A stretch of DNA of 64,000 bases from Sphagnum compactum (Eukaryota; Bryophyta; Sphagnopsida; Sphagnales), in contig OZ234495.1 in the NCBI GenBank assembly GCA_965153455.1, positions 11,900,875-11,964,874 of the forward strand. The letters are read 5' to 3'. The notes beneath the pieces were generated by a model. The model saw only the letters and a list, made by a program, of their open reading frames with translations. It searched no databases and was not told the origin of the DNA. A program made the translations under genes and the position numbers. How positions within the stretch are numbered: position 1 is the first letter of the stretch; each line of letters begins with the position of its first letter. Below, in pieces: positions 45,801-57,853 of the stretch.

Positions 45801-47415
45801 AAGGACTCCAGAAGACAATGGCAGATGCACATCTCAAAGGACCTCAGAGAGCATGGATGTGGCTCATGGGGGCGGCAATTCTTCACTTGGGAGTGTTTCA
45901 AATCCAGTGCAAGAGTCCTCAACAGGCAAGAGAAACATACATGGATCTCAAAGGTTGTTGGAGGACAGTGTTGCACATGGCATTGTGATCAAGCAAAATA
46001 CTTTGAAGGAAAAATTCCATGAGGGTGAGGCATGTGAATCAAGTAAAAAAAATCAACATAGGATCATGCTGTTCCGAGAAGTACTGGAATGGGAACTCCG
46101 TGCCAAACCTCGCATACAACAGCTCCGAGTGGAAATAGAGCCCAAACTGCAATCAAAGTCAGTCACTGCAGATGAAAGACAGATGACTGATCACTGGCTA
46201 AGTGACCCATGTCACTTGGAAAAATGGGTGCCATCTGTAGGACTCACTTTACAGCATCTCTGCATTGTGGACTATGGGCAACAAGCTATAATGCGCCAAT
46301 CAACTATCCTGATGATCTTGTCCCAACATTGTGAGTGTTCTCAAATTCAATTAAGATTCTTCCCATGGTGGAATTCTGCACCTGTTTTTACTTTCCTCAA
46401 AGTTCTCTACATCTGAAACCCAATGTGCAAACTTTTGTGCAATTGTAGATCAATTGCTTAACCAAGCTAGTTTATGTTGTCCTTTGTTTGAGCAGGCAAG
46501 AGATTGAAGACAATCGACTTGAGGAACATGTTCATTGATACAAAGGGGTGCACAGAGTTTCCAGAGCTAAGTAGCTTTACGCTCCGCTGTGTCAAGATGA
46601 ACAGTGATGCCTTGGATGATATAAGTGCAAAGATGAAAGGTCTTCAAACTCTAGCCCTGTTGGGAGTATTTGGAGTGATGAATGGTCACCTGAGCTCACC
46701 ACAGCTTAAAGTTCTGTGCCTAGGACTCTCAACAAAGGCTAAGTCTGTGACAATAGATCTGCCAAATTTGACGAAGCTGCAATTGAAGATGGCATGCCCA
46801 GATAAGCTCTCTATAATTGCACCTGCAGTAAAGTTCATTGCCTTCAACCTGGAAGTTCGCAATTGCTCTGCAATTGAATTCCATGAAATCTCCAAGTTGC
46901 AAGAGCTGCTTTACGGTGCATCAAATTTCCTTGCACTTTCAATGCTTGGGAGGGGTAACCGATTAATGAACAAAGTGTTTCTGGATATCCCTTGTATGGC
47001 ACTGGGTGAGGATGGAAAGTGGCTCGGAGTGCTGAAGGATGTGACGCTGAGCCTACCGAGCTTCAAAACACTGCAACTTGAATGTCCTAATCTTGAAATT
47101 TTGAATATTGGGCCAGGGCTTTGGCATTCAATGGAGTGCAACAAGCATTTGGTGATGGAAGTGAAAAAGTGGCCACCAGTGAAAACATTGATCCTTCATA
47201 TGATTCCACAGACACTTGAAATTTGTGTAGACTTGGTAAACATGTTCTGGAAACAGTTGCAGGCAACCCTGGTGAACTTGGAGATCAGTGTTCATACAAC
47301 CAGTCCTGTTGACAGCAACGTTTTCTTTGAAGCAATAAAAGATCAAGTTGTGCATTTAAATTTCAGGCCGAAGCTGTGGACAAAAAGCTTGGATTTCTCT
47401 TGTTTCACTTTCTGA
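42853..47415 (+). CDS. F-box/leucine-rich-repeat protein with mini-exon 5' region
   Basis: F-box proteins bind SKP1 in SCF ubiquitin ligases and choose the substrate, here through a C-terminal LRR domain. The certain part is two exons, 45385-46330 and 46496-47415, joined by a 165-bp GT-AG intron. They encode an F-box (ILTDDVCQVIFQYLEDF, then ARATCRSFNEAGK), a charged linker with two related segments (NVENHVQNSSIDKRN and SVSNPVQESSTGKRN), and irregular leucine-rich repeats such as LPNLTKLQLKM and CPNLEILNIGPG. The proposed 5' part is exon 42853-42906 (MRSEPNVGRLRPPNCGVQ) followed by five mini-exons: 43328-43390, 43503-43568, 43689-43745, 43843-43896 and 44012-44077. A 1.3-kb intron then leads to ATC at 45385. 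Every junction is phase 0 with GT-AG sites, giving 741 aa. If translation starts at ATG 45370 instead, the product is 626 aa. Linking the mini-exons to the F-box exons is inference. Confidence 0.7.
43139..43185 (+). other. Possible alternative 47-nt exon that would break the frame
   Basis: A pyrimidine-rich acceptor (TTTCTTTTGGTGTAG) and a donor (GGG|GTAAGA) bracket 47 nt in the first intron of the F-box gene model. Entered in phase 0 it gives a TAG stop after six codons. Its length is not a multiple of three. It could be a regulated stop-containing exon or a decoy; another frame reads CFVEALANTGVCCPG. Confidence 0.35.
43328..44077 (+). repeat. Tandem array of five homologous phase-0 mini-exons with their introns
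   Basis: Five small open exons of 63, 66, 57, 54 and 66 nt repeat every 150-180 bp. The third encodes KQRKRRRVVEKEPPKCIDE. The others share a KQ or EQ start, a basic patch, a central V, acidic residues and a PPK(Y/F/C)(I/V) end. The introns between them are also homologous: GT(G/A)AGGAA donor, a TTGGTTGAGCTCTTG-like block, an AACTAA(T/G)TCTCAGAA block, then a TGTTCAG or TAATTCAG acceptor. This is serial duplication of an exon plus its intron. All lengths are multiples of three, so exons could be skipped without breaking the frame. Confidence 0.8.
44427..44458. repeat. Short hairpin in the long intron
   Basis: TTTCCAGGG and CCCTGGAAA form an inverted pair around AACGCTGCGCTC. It is short and may be a relic of a small fold-back element. 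Confidence 0.5.
44909..45142 (+). repeat. Tandem ~50-bp GTGCCACTGC/GTGGCATGGCCCT repeat
   Basis: The units contain (T/G)GCCACTGC followed 12-20 bases later by GTGGCATGGCCCT. Four to five diverged copies occur (near 44910, 44960, 45000 and 45105), the last separated by an AT-rich insert. It lies in the 1.3-kb intron upstream of the F-box exon. Confidence 0.7.
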
Positions 47416-49060
47416 GATCAGTTCTGGGGTGTCTTTCAGAAGAGGAACTCTATGGGGAGCACATATCTGCATTATTTCCAAACAGCAGAGTGTGTTGGGG
47501 GAGAGTTCTTGTTGTGTAGGGGCAGCTTGAAATACTGAAAAATGCTGTGACGTGGTAGGACTCATCACCTGTTTTGTGTATATGTTAATAGTTGTTACGT
47601 TGAATTCGGTCCTTGTGGGCCAGGCCTCTTTCTGTGAAGAATGCATGCCAGGCTGCAGTTTGAACTGCAATTGTCACTGGATGATTGAAAGGAGCCAAGC
47701 CTTGCAGCAGTCTCATGGTTTTGTATTCAAGATTTCAAGATTAGGACAAACAAGTTGCAGTTCTTTATCTGGTGGCTTGCAATTCAAACTATCCACAGAT
47801 CTGTATCTACATTGATGGGAAGGACAAAAAATGTTTTGGATGATGGATTCTGGGTAGGGCAAACTAGTGTTGACAAGTTAAGCTGGCCAGACAACTGCAA
47901 GATATTATTTAGTTGCTTGCACCTTGCCTGGTGTTGAAGTAATGAAATTTTTTTTCATGGGGAGAACTATGCGGAAGAGTTGAAGACATGGCTGACATCT
48001 TGTGGGAGCCTTCAATACTGTATATTGTGTGCCAGTGAAACATTCCTTTCAAGGAACCTTGCAAGTTGAGGTTGGACGGGAATTGTTCAGCTTAGACTCA
48101 TAGTGTGGCACCCACAAAAATATGATATGTTTGAAATTGTGGTGGGCAAGGGTTTGGACCTGACATGGAGCTCTACCCAGAGACAACCCTTGCAATGGAA
48201 AACCTAAAAGAGTGACCTTCACTTGCAATTGAAGAGAAAGCAAACTCCATAGCTTGATGGAGCAAAAGAAAGTTCTTGGTTAACCTGTACAGGACTGGTA
48301 TGTGCTGCTGAGAGACAACCTTGGCACAAAGGACATGATCTTCTTATGCAAAGGAAGTGCTACACAAAGTGATCTTCACTTGTGATGGAAGAGCAACTGA
48401 TCTTTGCAGATGACAGACATCAAAGGGTGTGAGACAGCTGAAAAGGATGGGTACTGATGGTGTCAAGTTGAATGTTATTGGAACTACACTCCATTTATTG
48501 GCACCTTGCACCTTTTTACAGGGTTTGTACATGGCAATGACATCTTTCTCAATGTTCATCCTACACAAGATTTGCTGATAAAGGATTGGTAATGACGGTG
48601 TTGAGTTCAAAGACATTGAAACTGTGCTGTTATTTGCTGACTTACTCTCTATGAGGTGTGATTGGCATTCCACTATTTCTGGAGCTTTATCTAGTATCTG
48701 GAGCTATATGAGTTTTTCTCATCTTTCTATTATCCATCTTTTTGGTGAAATTGCTCACCTTTTTGGCATCTACAAGTTTTGACTGTTACTCAATAAAAGG
48801 CAAACAACACTTTTTTAACTTCCTATTTCTACTACTGAAGGCATTTACTGTGGTCTTCCTCGTTATTGGTCAAGGATAAGTGCTGTTATAACTCTTATGA
48901 CATACCACAATCTGCAGATCTTTATATCTTCTAGTAACTCAACTATGAGTTTTGCTCATCTATTTTATCTAATATTTTTTTTGACAAGGTTGCTCGGTAT
49001 TTCATGACTCAGAAAGCAAGCAACACTGTGGGGAACCACCTATTTCTACCACTGAAGATT
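47416..49060. repeat. 3' flank of the F-box gene with internal duplications
   Basis: The first part is probably 3' UTR. At 48160-48660 two ~100-bp motifs are duplicated: AGACAACCCTTGCAATGG...GACCTTCACTTG against AGACAACCTTGGCACAAAGG...GATCTTCACTTG, and GGTACTGATGGTGTCAAGTTG against GGTAATGACGGTGTTGAGTTC. A second pair repeats ATGAGTTTTTCTCATCT (48709) and CCTATTTCTACTACTGAAG (48822) as ATGAGTTTTGCTCATCT (48945) and CCTATTTCTACCACTGAAG (49029). Neither is coding. Confidence 0.55.
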
Positions 49061-49383
49061 TTTGGACTGGATGAAAGCGTACTTGCTAAAATGTTGTGGA
49101 ATATGGTGGAGTTATTGGTGTTCAAGATGTGGGTATGCTGCCAAATTTGCACCCAGCAATACCAGTTTTGAGTCAGCAGCAATTGTGAGCCTGAAGAAGA
49201 TTTGTTGGCCCAAGAAGATTGCTTCTATCATTTATATAATATGATGTGTTCTGCGAGGTGCTTTGTCATGAGGTGTTTTGGAAACAATTTTGTACCTGCA
49301 AAGAGAGGGCAAGATTGTGGAGACAGTTTTCATCAGTTTTCATCATGTGATCGTTTTAAGCCCTCACTTACTTTACCTAATAT

Positions 49384-49605
49384 CAGCAACAACAGCAACA
49401 GCAGCAACAGCAGCAACAGCAACAACAGCAACAGCTGATGCAGCTCCAAATGCTGCAACGTCATGCACAACAGCAGCAGCAACAGAGAAGAAAAGCCACT
49501 CATCTTTTGAATGGTACTGCAAATGGCATTGGTGCTGATGCTATTCTCCGACAGCCTACGGCAAATGCAATGGCAGCCCACGGGCTCTCCATCTTCGGTT
49601 GCGCA
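49384..49605 (+). pseudogene. LEUNIG-like polyglutamine gene fragment
   Basis: The frame opens with 17 glutamines from mixed CAG/CAA codons after a plausible acceptor (ACCTAATATCAG). It continues LMQLQMLQRHAQQQQQQRR, then THLLNGTANGIGAD, then LRQPTANAMAA. This order of polyQ, LQRHAQQQ, HLLNG(T/S)ANG and (T)ANA(M/L)A is what plant LEUNIG-type (LUG/LUH) transcriptional co-repressors show between their N-terminal LUFS domain and the WD40 repeats. After NAMAA the resemblance stops and the frame runs to a TAA near 49655. The LUFS domain and WD40 repeats are absent nearby, so it is a captured or retained fragment, not a working gene. The polyQ run alone would be weak evidence; the flanking motifs carry the call. 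Confidence 0.65.
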
Positions 49606-49659
49606 GTATGGATCGATGTCATGAGTATTCTTTCAGCCAGCAGCAGCAGCATCTAACCA

Positions 49660-52600
49660 CCGAGTGATCATGGAGCTCCAGCACGCGCACGCGATTTTGC
49701 GAAAGCTGGGAGCAGAAGGCCCGGATGGATTCCTGAGGGAAGAAGCGTCTGCTGCGTGGGAGCTCGCGAGGGCCGTTGAGAGGCCATCCTGCACCCGCAT
49801 GCACGCGGACACATTGTCCCACCCTTCGACTTGACGTCCTCGCTATATTTAGCTACTGTCCGTAGCTACTGTCCGTCCGGAGTCAAGGGAAGCTTCTTTC
49901 TTCCTTTACTATATGTAATCCCCCAAGCCAAATGGATTTTCACCTTGATCAATTACATAGTTGAATATATGTAAATAAAGTGACTATGGTAGGCTGCTAA
50001 ATATATGAGCGCCTGAATATTAGCTCTCATAGGATCTTACTTGAACTTCTGTAGGCAGTAGGCAAACTAAAAGTGTTTGAAAAATATTCCTAACATTGTC
50101 AAATTTCACTCTAGTGAACTACAGCTGTGGCTGCATCCGTTTTTGGCTTTTGAAAATTGAGAAAGGGGAAGTGTTTTTCAATATGCTTGAAAAAGCAACT
50201 TTACTTTCTCACATGCTGTTTGACTTCTGAAACTTGAAGTTTTGGAGACAAATCTGCAGAGTCCAAAGGAAGGAACTATATAACAGAGGTTAAATATGGT
50301 TTGTTTTGTGTTACTCTTGTTTGACAAAACCAAGTCTCTAGTTTTTAAATAAGTATTTTGTGACAGCATTTGTTTCTTTTCTTATCCTATATTTCTTTTC
50401 CTTTTCCCTTCACCATATGCAAGAAACTTATCTTTTTTGCCACATGTGCATGGTATGTTCACAAGGTAAAAGGGAGTGTTAAATCAGAATATTTGGTGAG
50501 AAATATTTTGTTTCTTCTTTTATCCCATCTTCCTTTTCCTCCTGCCTTTACCCAGTAAACAACATTATATATCAAAGAACCTTGGCAGCTACCAAAGACA
50601 ACTGAGGGCTTAACGAAGTGCAATTTGTTGAAATAAGCAAAAACTTGTGAATCCAACCAGAGTGAACAAATTGTGCAAAATTCTTAATACTGTAGTACCT
50701 TGGAAGGTTTGAAACTAATTCTGTTACTTGTAGAAATGTTGAATTTTTATAAAAAATACTGTTATCAAGAACATCATTTTATGAGGAAAAATAGAAAATA
50801 TTTTGAAGTATAGAGGAATATTTTATTTCAACATATATAATCTTCAAAATTAATTAAGTATTCAACAGACATGTGTTGAAGCTGCCCTTACATGCCTTCT
50901 ATCTTGATGTGCACAAGTACAGTTTGCAAGATTACTATTCTTTTGCAGTTGAAACCAAAGTGCTCTTCTAGGTCGAGAGAATATGAAATTATGTAAGCCA
51001 TTATTGTGTAGTACAAATTTAACCTTAATTATTGTTATTATTAGATATGAGTGTAGTAAGATTGTATAACCAGAAAATTCTCTTGAAATGTTTGTGAGAT
51101 GGTAAGAAACAGAGCCTTCAATCATCAATTTTCTTGTACCTGCTAAGTACATTTTCAAAGTAATTAGATTTTCATTTCATTGTGTCTCACCTGCAGGCCA
51201 TAAAATGACATATTATTGTATTGCTAGATAAGGGGAAGAAAAGGATTCGTTCTTACGGAAGACTACATTCTTACTTAGTTTGCAGGGAAACCACCAAACA
51301 CTTGCATGCAATGGAAGTGCAAAAGCAGGTGCAGATCAAATACTCATTGTCTTCAAAAAAAGTAAAACCTAGTTTGCTGCAAAATCCTTCAGAGAAGCTA
51401 GAGATAGGATGTTCAATAGAACAGAAAAGTAAACACTGCATGGATGCAATTTTGATCAAATTCAGTTACAATAAATAACCATCACATCACTGCTTCCCAT
51501 ATGCTGTTGCACCATCACCACCTTGTGAGTGTTGTCACCATCACCTTCATCATGAACAGCAGTGACTTGCTGTCATTTGTCCCAGCTGACTTCATGCGCT
51601 CCCAACAGTGGGTGTAGATTAAGTAATAGAATGGTCTGCTCAAAACATAGGGCAACCAATTATACAATAGGTCTGTGTCCTGAGTGTTTGTTGCATTTCT
51701 GGAAGCAGAAAGCAACAGGAAGACTCATTCATACCAGCCAGCATTAAGAGGTGCATAGGATGTCTGACAAAACTGAACTGAAGGTCAAGGAGTTGGAGAT
51801 GGTAATCCAAACAAGTTGAAAATCTGACACCAAAATGAAGCTCTGTATAGAAAATCTAGTAGTAACAGGAAGACTCAGCAATGATGCTTCCTAGCTTGAA
51901 ATTTTGAAAAAAGGCAAAGAGATGACGAAGGAAATTAAAGAAGGAAAGCGGAAGATGAGAGAAGCAAAGAATTGAATTTTAAGAGCATGATCCATTGAGG
52001 ACAATGTGGGCTTTTGAAAACAATCCCACTCAGGATTAAGAAATAATGATTTTGAAGATTGAAAGGCCAAGACACCAAACATAAATCTTTTCTTGTTAAC
52101 CAAACCTATGGTTCAATATAATACATACTTTGAAGAATAACCTTTTCTCTTCAGAAGACTAATTCCGCGTGCTATCTGAGCTGTATAACAAAAGCCCAGA
52201 TCTTTCACCAAAATGGAGCCAGAAATCATAAAGGAAGATGAGAGAAAGGTGGTACCAACCTGCTGGCGAAGGAAACTCCCACACCTTCTTTCAGTTTGCC
52301 ACTTGTCTGCAGAAAGGCACTGTCAGTGATAGCTTGGCAAACTTTGTCATTGTGGTCCTTCCCCCACTGCCCTCAAGAAGTGTTGCAAACCCGATCTCTC
52401 CTATTACCCCAACATGCCAGCCTACAAAATAGTATCAGCAGAAGATCCACATACTTGGCGTTATCAAAGACAGATGGGTTTTGAGTGAAAATCTGAACAA
52501 AAGACGAGACAATAGATTCCAGGAACTGACAAAGTTCTGAACTTTTGAGTCAAAGTAACCATGTCCAATAAAGAGCATAAAGGAACACAGGATCAAGAAC

Positions 52601-52850
52601 CTGCAAATCTGGATCTTTGGTACAGAAACCACACAATAATGCTCAAAATTTTAAGCAAACACATTTTGTACAGGATTACAAACCAGCTCAATATTCAATT
52701 TACTGCTTGTTGGGTTTAAACCAGTGTTGGGCAGCAATTTGATTTTTTAATAACTGTCAGTTCTGACTTTTTTAAATTATTTAATTTGGAAATCAAAGAA
52801 CCTCTGGCTATGGTCTTCAAAAACTTTCATTCCATTCCATACTGAGCAAC
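49660..52850. other. Intergenic stretch without recognised gene
   Basis: GC is raised near 49660-49840, then the sequence is AT-rich. Short frames at 51221-51478 (+) and 51891-52103 (-) have no recognised motif. No structured repeat is obvious. Confidence 0.4.
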
Positions 52851-52865
52851 CTGCTTTCTACCAAA

Positions 52866-54780
52866 CCATTACCACCTTCCAATTGCAATTCATGTAGTGA
52901 CTGACAGTATCATCAATAGTCCATGCACAAACAATACCATCCTCAAAGTGATGAGAGTGAGTGGCATCCCTCACCATAATTGTTGTCCCAACTATTTTTG
53001 AAATGAGCTTTGTGGAAGTGTGGCAATCTTCACAAACCTGCATATGTTTTCTTATTTGGAGAGGAGTACCAGGAGCTGTGTTGATGAGCCCCAATGCAAC
53101 GACCAGTTTCTTGCTATGCTGACAAAAATGGAACACCATTTCTTCTTCTTCCACATCTTGCAGAACCAATTTATCATAAGCCATGTACCCCACATGATGC
53201 ATGAGCCCCAGGATAATCTCTGCGGTTCTGCACAGACTTCAATCATCTGAGGGTGGTCTTGATCATGTACTACAAATGTATGCACCTCATTATTCACTTC
53301 AATCCAGGTGCAACCTGGCTGTTTCTTCACACTTCTTTCCTTTCTTTGCCAGTTCAACAATCCCACAGATATGCCTGTTACCACCAGCAGCATAGATGTT
53401 TGATAGCAGCACATAACCACTAGCATTTTCAGGCTCCAGTTCAAGAATCCATTTAGCAACATGTTCTCACAACTCCACATTACAATGAAATGTGCAAAGC
53501 TGTCCATGAAGCCCCATTTGTTTACAGGGGCACTGCCTTGATCATATTCTCTGCCTCCTGTAGAGGGTCAACCACGCAGGTGTAATGTTTCAATTTTGCA
53601 GAAATCATATAGTCTGTGATCATTGAAGTATACCAGTGCATGCCTTCATCCACCAAACCTTCATGGCTACAAGCTGACAGAAGACAAACAAAAGTGATAT
53701 CATCTGGCTGTACACCTTCTCCATACATCTGTTCAAAAGGAATTAGAGCTTCCTTACCATGCCCATGTATGGCACATTCTGTACATATGGCATTCCAAGT
53801 GGCCATATCCGGAGATGGCATCTTGTTGAACACTTCCCAAGCATCCTCCACGCTCCCACGTTTTGCATGCTGTCCACCAAGCCACTCCCACACACAGATA
53901 TCTGAATCCCATCCACTTTCAATGATCTGCTCATGAGCATGCTTACCTTCTTCAAGGGCAACTAACAACACATGAATTCAGCACCCCCACAAAAGTAACA
54001 GAGTTTGATCGCACACCTTCCTGCTGCAATTGCCAAAATAGTTCCAGTGTCTTCTGCCCTTGTCCGCATTTCACATGTCACAACATCAAGGCATTTCAAG
54101 TGACCACATCTCAATCAGATGGATATTGTTGAACACTCTCCAAGCATCCTCAATGCTCCCACATTTTGCTTACATGTCTACCAACTTATTCCCCACAAAG
54201 ATAATAGACACACAACCACTTTGAATGATCTGCTCATGAACACTCCTGCCCTCTTCAAGCTCAACTACACTGACACAGGCATTCAGCACCCCCACAAAAG
54301 TAACAGTCTTTAGCACACCTTCCTGTTGCATTCGTCAAAATATTTCCCGTGCCTTCTGCACTTGCCCACATTTCACATGTCCCAGTATCATAGTGGTCCA
54401 AGTGGCAACATCTCAAGATGGCATCTTGCTGAACTCTCTCCAAGCATCCTCAAGGCTCCCAAATTTTGCATAGATGTCAACCTAGGTACTCCTCACAAAG
54501 AGATCAGAGTTGCAACCAGTTTGAATGAGCTGTTCATGAACTAGCCTGCAGTCTTCGAGTACTCCTAAATGTCCAGCACATGCATTGATCACCTCAAGAA
54601 AAGTGAGTTTATCAGGACTTATCTCCTCTCATTTGCATTTGTTGGATAATCTGTATTGCCTTCTCAGGTTGCCCATCCTTCACATATATTAAAGCTTTGT
54701 ACTCCATGCAAAAATGTTCAGTTGCACTGTTTCTGGTGCTGTTACAGCCATTTCTGCTGCCACCCACGGCAGTTTTCATT
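52866..54780 (-). pseudogene. PPR-DYW RNA-editing factor pseudogene
   Basis: Plant PLS-class PPR proteins bind organelle RNAs, and their DYW domain performs C-to-U editing. Read on the minus strand, three diverged PPR blocks lie at about 54100-54780 (motifs such as LEEGRSVHEQII). A longer open piece at 53522-53971 contains EEGKHAHEQIIESG, GKEALIPFEQM and VQPDDITFVCLLSACSHEG. Frameshifts lead to the E/E+ region (53052-53507: KKQPGCTWIEVNNEVHTFVV, DQDHPQM). The DYW-like end follows (52866-53202: DVEEEE, QHSKKLVVALGLINTAPGTP, CEDCHTSTKLISKI, MVRDATHSHHFEDG). The deaminase glutamate expected in HSE is lysine (HSK), although CxxC remains. The terminal DYW triplet is missing. It is non-functional as it stands. 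Confidence 0.85.
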
Positions 54781-55464
54781 AGTCCTCAAGCTAGAGTGCT
54801 CCCCATGCCTTCTTATGTTTGAAATCTGGGTACCAACCAGAAATCCAGATCAAGCTGATCAACCATGTATTCTTGACATCCCAGCCATAAATTATCATAA
54901 GAACAGTGAAAGCCACACTGACCTCCATCAGCATATTGTATTTTCTTACCTTCTCCAGCCTACAACTACAATCCCACCAGTGCAAAAGAATTCCTGCCAA
55001 CGTTTTGGACCACAGCAGGATAGCAAGCAAGAGAGAGCAACAAGATTGACACCAACAAGAGCTATTGCTCCAGAACATGTGAACTATGACAGGATTGGAC
55101 TATTGGGAGAAAGCGGTGTTGTAGACACTTGAGGACAATTGATTTGGAAAATTGATCAACATGAAGTGGAGAATGACACAATAGCTCAAAAGAGGAAAGA
55201 TTCACATGCAGAACACGTTCTAGCTGATTGCTCTTTAAAGGAAAGGCAGGAAAATTGGTAAATGGGGAAGTCTAGAACAAAAGCAACCTGCACTAAAGAC
55301 TATTGATCTAAGAAGAGCTCCACCAGTGCTCAGTATGTGGCCCTGCAAAATAAAATTGGATGAAGAAAAGGCAAAACATGCTGGTTTGGCTCAGCAAAAT
55401 GGTTTTGGCCGAGCATTTTTGCACTGGATGCTGAGGCTGGTATAACAAAGCCTAACACATACTG
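54781..55464. other. Spacer upstream of the PPR pseudogene
   Basis: A plus-strand frame of 158 codons (54656-55132) overlaps the decayed PPR region antisense and has no recognised motif. The rest shows no feature I can name. Confidence 0.35.
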
Positions 55465-55640
55465 TTGATTGGCTCAATAGTCTGATTGGTCCAGGTGGGT
55501 TGCACTTAGCAGTCTCCCAGCTATTTGCACTCCCAGTTTTAGTGTTATGGGTGGGGTTGGAAAAAAAGTAAATAACTAAACTTGGATGCGAGAAATATTT
55601 TTCCAGGGAAACTTACTGAGCACCACTGGAGATGCTCTAA
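55465..55640 (+). repeat. Dispersed repeat, copy b (matches 42175-42355)
   Basis: It shares TTATGGGTGGGG, GGAAAAA, ACTTGGATGCGAGAAATAT and CACCACTGGAGATGCTCT in the same order as the 42-kb copy. The terminal CACTGGAGATGCTCTAA resembles plant MITE ends. Confidence 0.5.
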
Positions 55641-57850
55641 TGATGTGTTAATAGCAATATGTCATGTTGTAATGTCTGCTCCTTTTTCTAATGATCATGT
55701 GTAGATGTTTTTAATGCTTCTGAGATTTTGTAGTGCTTCATTTAAACAATGCTTTGATGTTGTTGCACTGTTGGGGCAGATGTGAATGGTGTAGAACATG
55801 GATAATCTATTCAACTATGTAAATTAGAGTTGCTAAATGGAGCTGTCTTTCTTTGGATCTATTCAGGGACTCTGTTGATGCAAAGGGGGAATAATTGAAA
55901 GGGGGAATTTTTCAGTTGTAGTCACTATTGTTTTTGGGATCCAGTTGGGAGATTGCTGAATGTTAAATTGAATCCCTATTGCTTTTAGTCTCTCTACAGA
56001 TTGAAAGAGAAAGGAGAAAGATCTGGGCATGCACATTCAAGGACATTGTGGTGTATTCCATAGAGATCTGTAAGTTAAAATCTCATCCTCCTGTGTCAGG
56101 CTACCATGATCTTCATGTGGGGTGCAATGACGAGGGGAGGCAGTTGAGAGAGATAGGTAGAGAAGAGACTGTTGGCCATCCTCAAATTTTCCAGATAAAT
56201 ATTGACCAATAACAAGTTTGTTATGTGCACAAGAACATGACTACTTTGTCTCTGCCTAGATCATGTGCAGAATTAACAAGTTTATTGTATGCAACAGGGC
56301 ATGAGCACTTTTCAGGTTCAGCTGTGAAATGCAACATTGTCTCAATGGTTTGTAGTAGTGCAAGTGGTGCTCAATCTATTGAGCAAGGGGCATTGGAAAT
56401 TTGTCGTGGTACAAGGGATGCTCACGATCTATCTCAAAGGGTAATTTGTATTTTCATATTTTCCCAAGCAGAAGCAATGGATTGTTTGGGGACGCAAGCT
56501 ACCGTCTTGAACATTTGGGGATTGCTAGAGGCTTTGTGCCATCTTACATTTGTTCATTGTGTGTACAGAAGGAGAATATGCACCAAAAGCAAGTAACACG
56601 GCTCCCAAGTCCCAACATGGCATCATTTGCCTTCCTGTAGATGGATTGTATATCACTCACCTAAAAATTCACCAATAATTGAACTTGCAATCTTCCAACT
56701 GTTTCGCTGGTTTGTTAGTTACCTGGATACAACCAAATGGGGAAAGTAAGGAAATTTCTATTAAATCTCAGTACTTTGGTTTCTTTGAAAGTGGGGATAA
56801 AGGAGGTGCAAGGACAAGCCTGAAGACAGGGTGACTTTCCGAATAACTCTTATATCTCCAAAACTTTAACCCCTAGAGGCTTGATAAGCCAAAAATGGCC
56901 TTCTTTTGGTATTTTAAATCGAAGCAAATTTTGGTTTGAATTTTTTTTGAGTGTGTAACTTAATAATCATTGTGAGTGTTATATAAGAATGCATGTATTA
57001 ATCCATGTCAAAAGTGTTTATTTTTTACCGGTGAAGTTTCAAATTCAACCTTGGGCAGCATTTGCCCGATCATGTATGAGCTCAATTTATCTGATCAACC
57101 TTAACTTGATTTTGGCAGAAATTTTTTATCAAAGAACTATGATGTTGTCAAAATAACTAATTAATTTTGAAATTTTCATTTTGACAAATAAAATATTCTC
57201 AAAAAATCAATATTTTCTTTCAGAACACTTTGTTATTAACAAAATATAATTTTTGAGAATTTCAAACATTATAAGAGAAATATGATTTTTCTCACACAAA
57301 AAGCCGGGCTCGTGACACATGTGTGAGGTAAAGGTTGTGGTTTCATCATCCATTACAACATACAATATGTGACATTTAGGGTGACATATATTACATCAAA
57401 ATGTGCAATTTTAGCATTAGCTAATTGCACATATTACATTTCTGATAAGTGAAAATAGTAGAATTAATTGTGGAAGCTGCCAAGGTAGGTAGGGTATATC
57501 AAAGTGTAATAAGCTTTGGATCTTTTCCAAGAGGTTTGTTGGTTGGTTGTTACAGCAGTCACTACTGGCAGTGTGCTGCCAATTGCGTAGTGAAGAGATG
57601 GGCATGATTGCAGTTTGCAAAAGGCAATCATTTGTTTGGAGTCTTCTGGAGCTCGGCACGAGGCTGCTTGCTCAGTATAGCTCCCTCGAGGAACATGGTT
57701 TTGATTTCATCTGCTCTTTGAAGAAGATTTCAGAGAAGCAAAGAGCTTTTTTGTCTTTTTTTCGTTTTGGGAGTGTTTGGTGTATCGACTCTTCTTGAGC
57801 TCCAAAAGATTTGCACTTTGAGTTTCTGGAGTAGAGTGCGATTTTGGGTT
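55641..57850. other. Spacer with two unassigned open frames, then PDI upstream region
   Basis: Frames at 55979-56212 (77 codons) and 56225-56596 (123 codons) are open on plus but match no family I know. A second frame at 56401-56640 overlaps them, so coding status is unclear. From about 56900 to 57300 the DNA is very AT-rich, and from 57300 to 57850 it presumably contains the PDI promoter and 5' UTR. No TATA box is assigned with confidence. Confidence 0.35.
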
Positions 57851-57853
57851 GTT

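Noticed and set aside
46331-46416. The F-box first exon ending at the stop codon at 46416
   Set aside because: A GT donor at 46331 and an acceptor at 46495 join the frame to the LRR exon with a continuous reading (HC-KRLKTIDL). The last 28 codons before 46416 are intron read-through.
54656-55132. A 158-codon plus-strand frame
   Set aside because: It overlaps the decayed PPR region antisense, is rich in C, H and P without any domain pattern, and has no neighbouring exon.
56225-56596. A 123-codon frame upstream of PDI as a gene
   Set aside because: No known motif, and an overlapping frame is equally open. No good splice partners were found, so it was left as unassigned.
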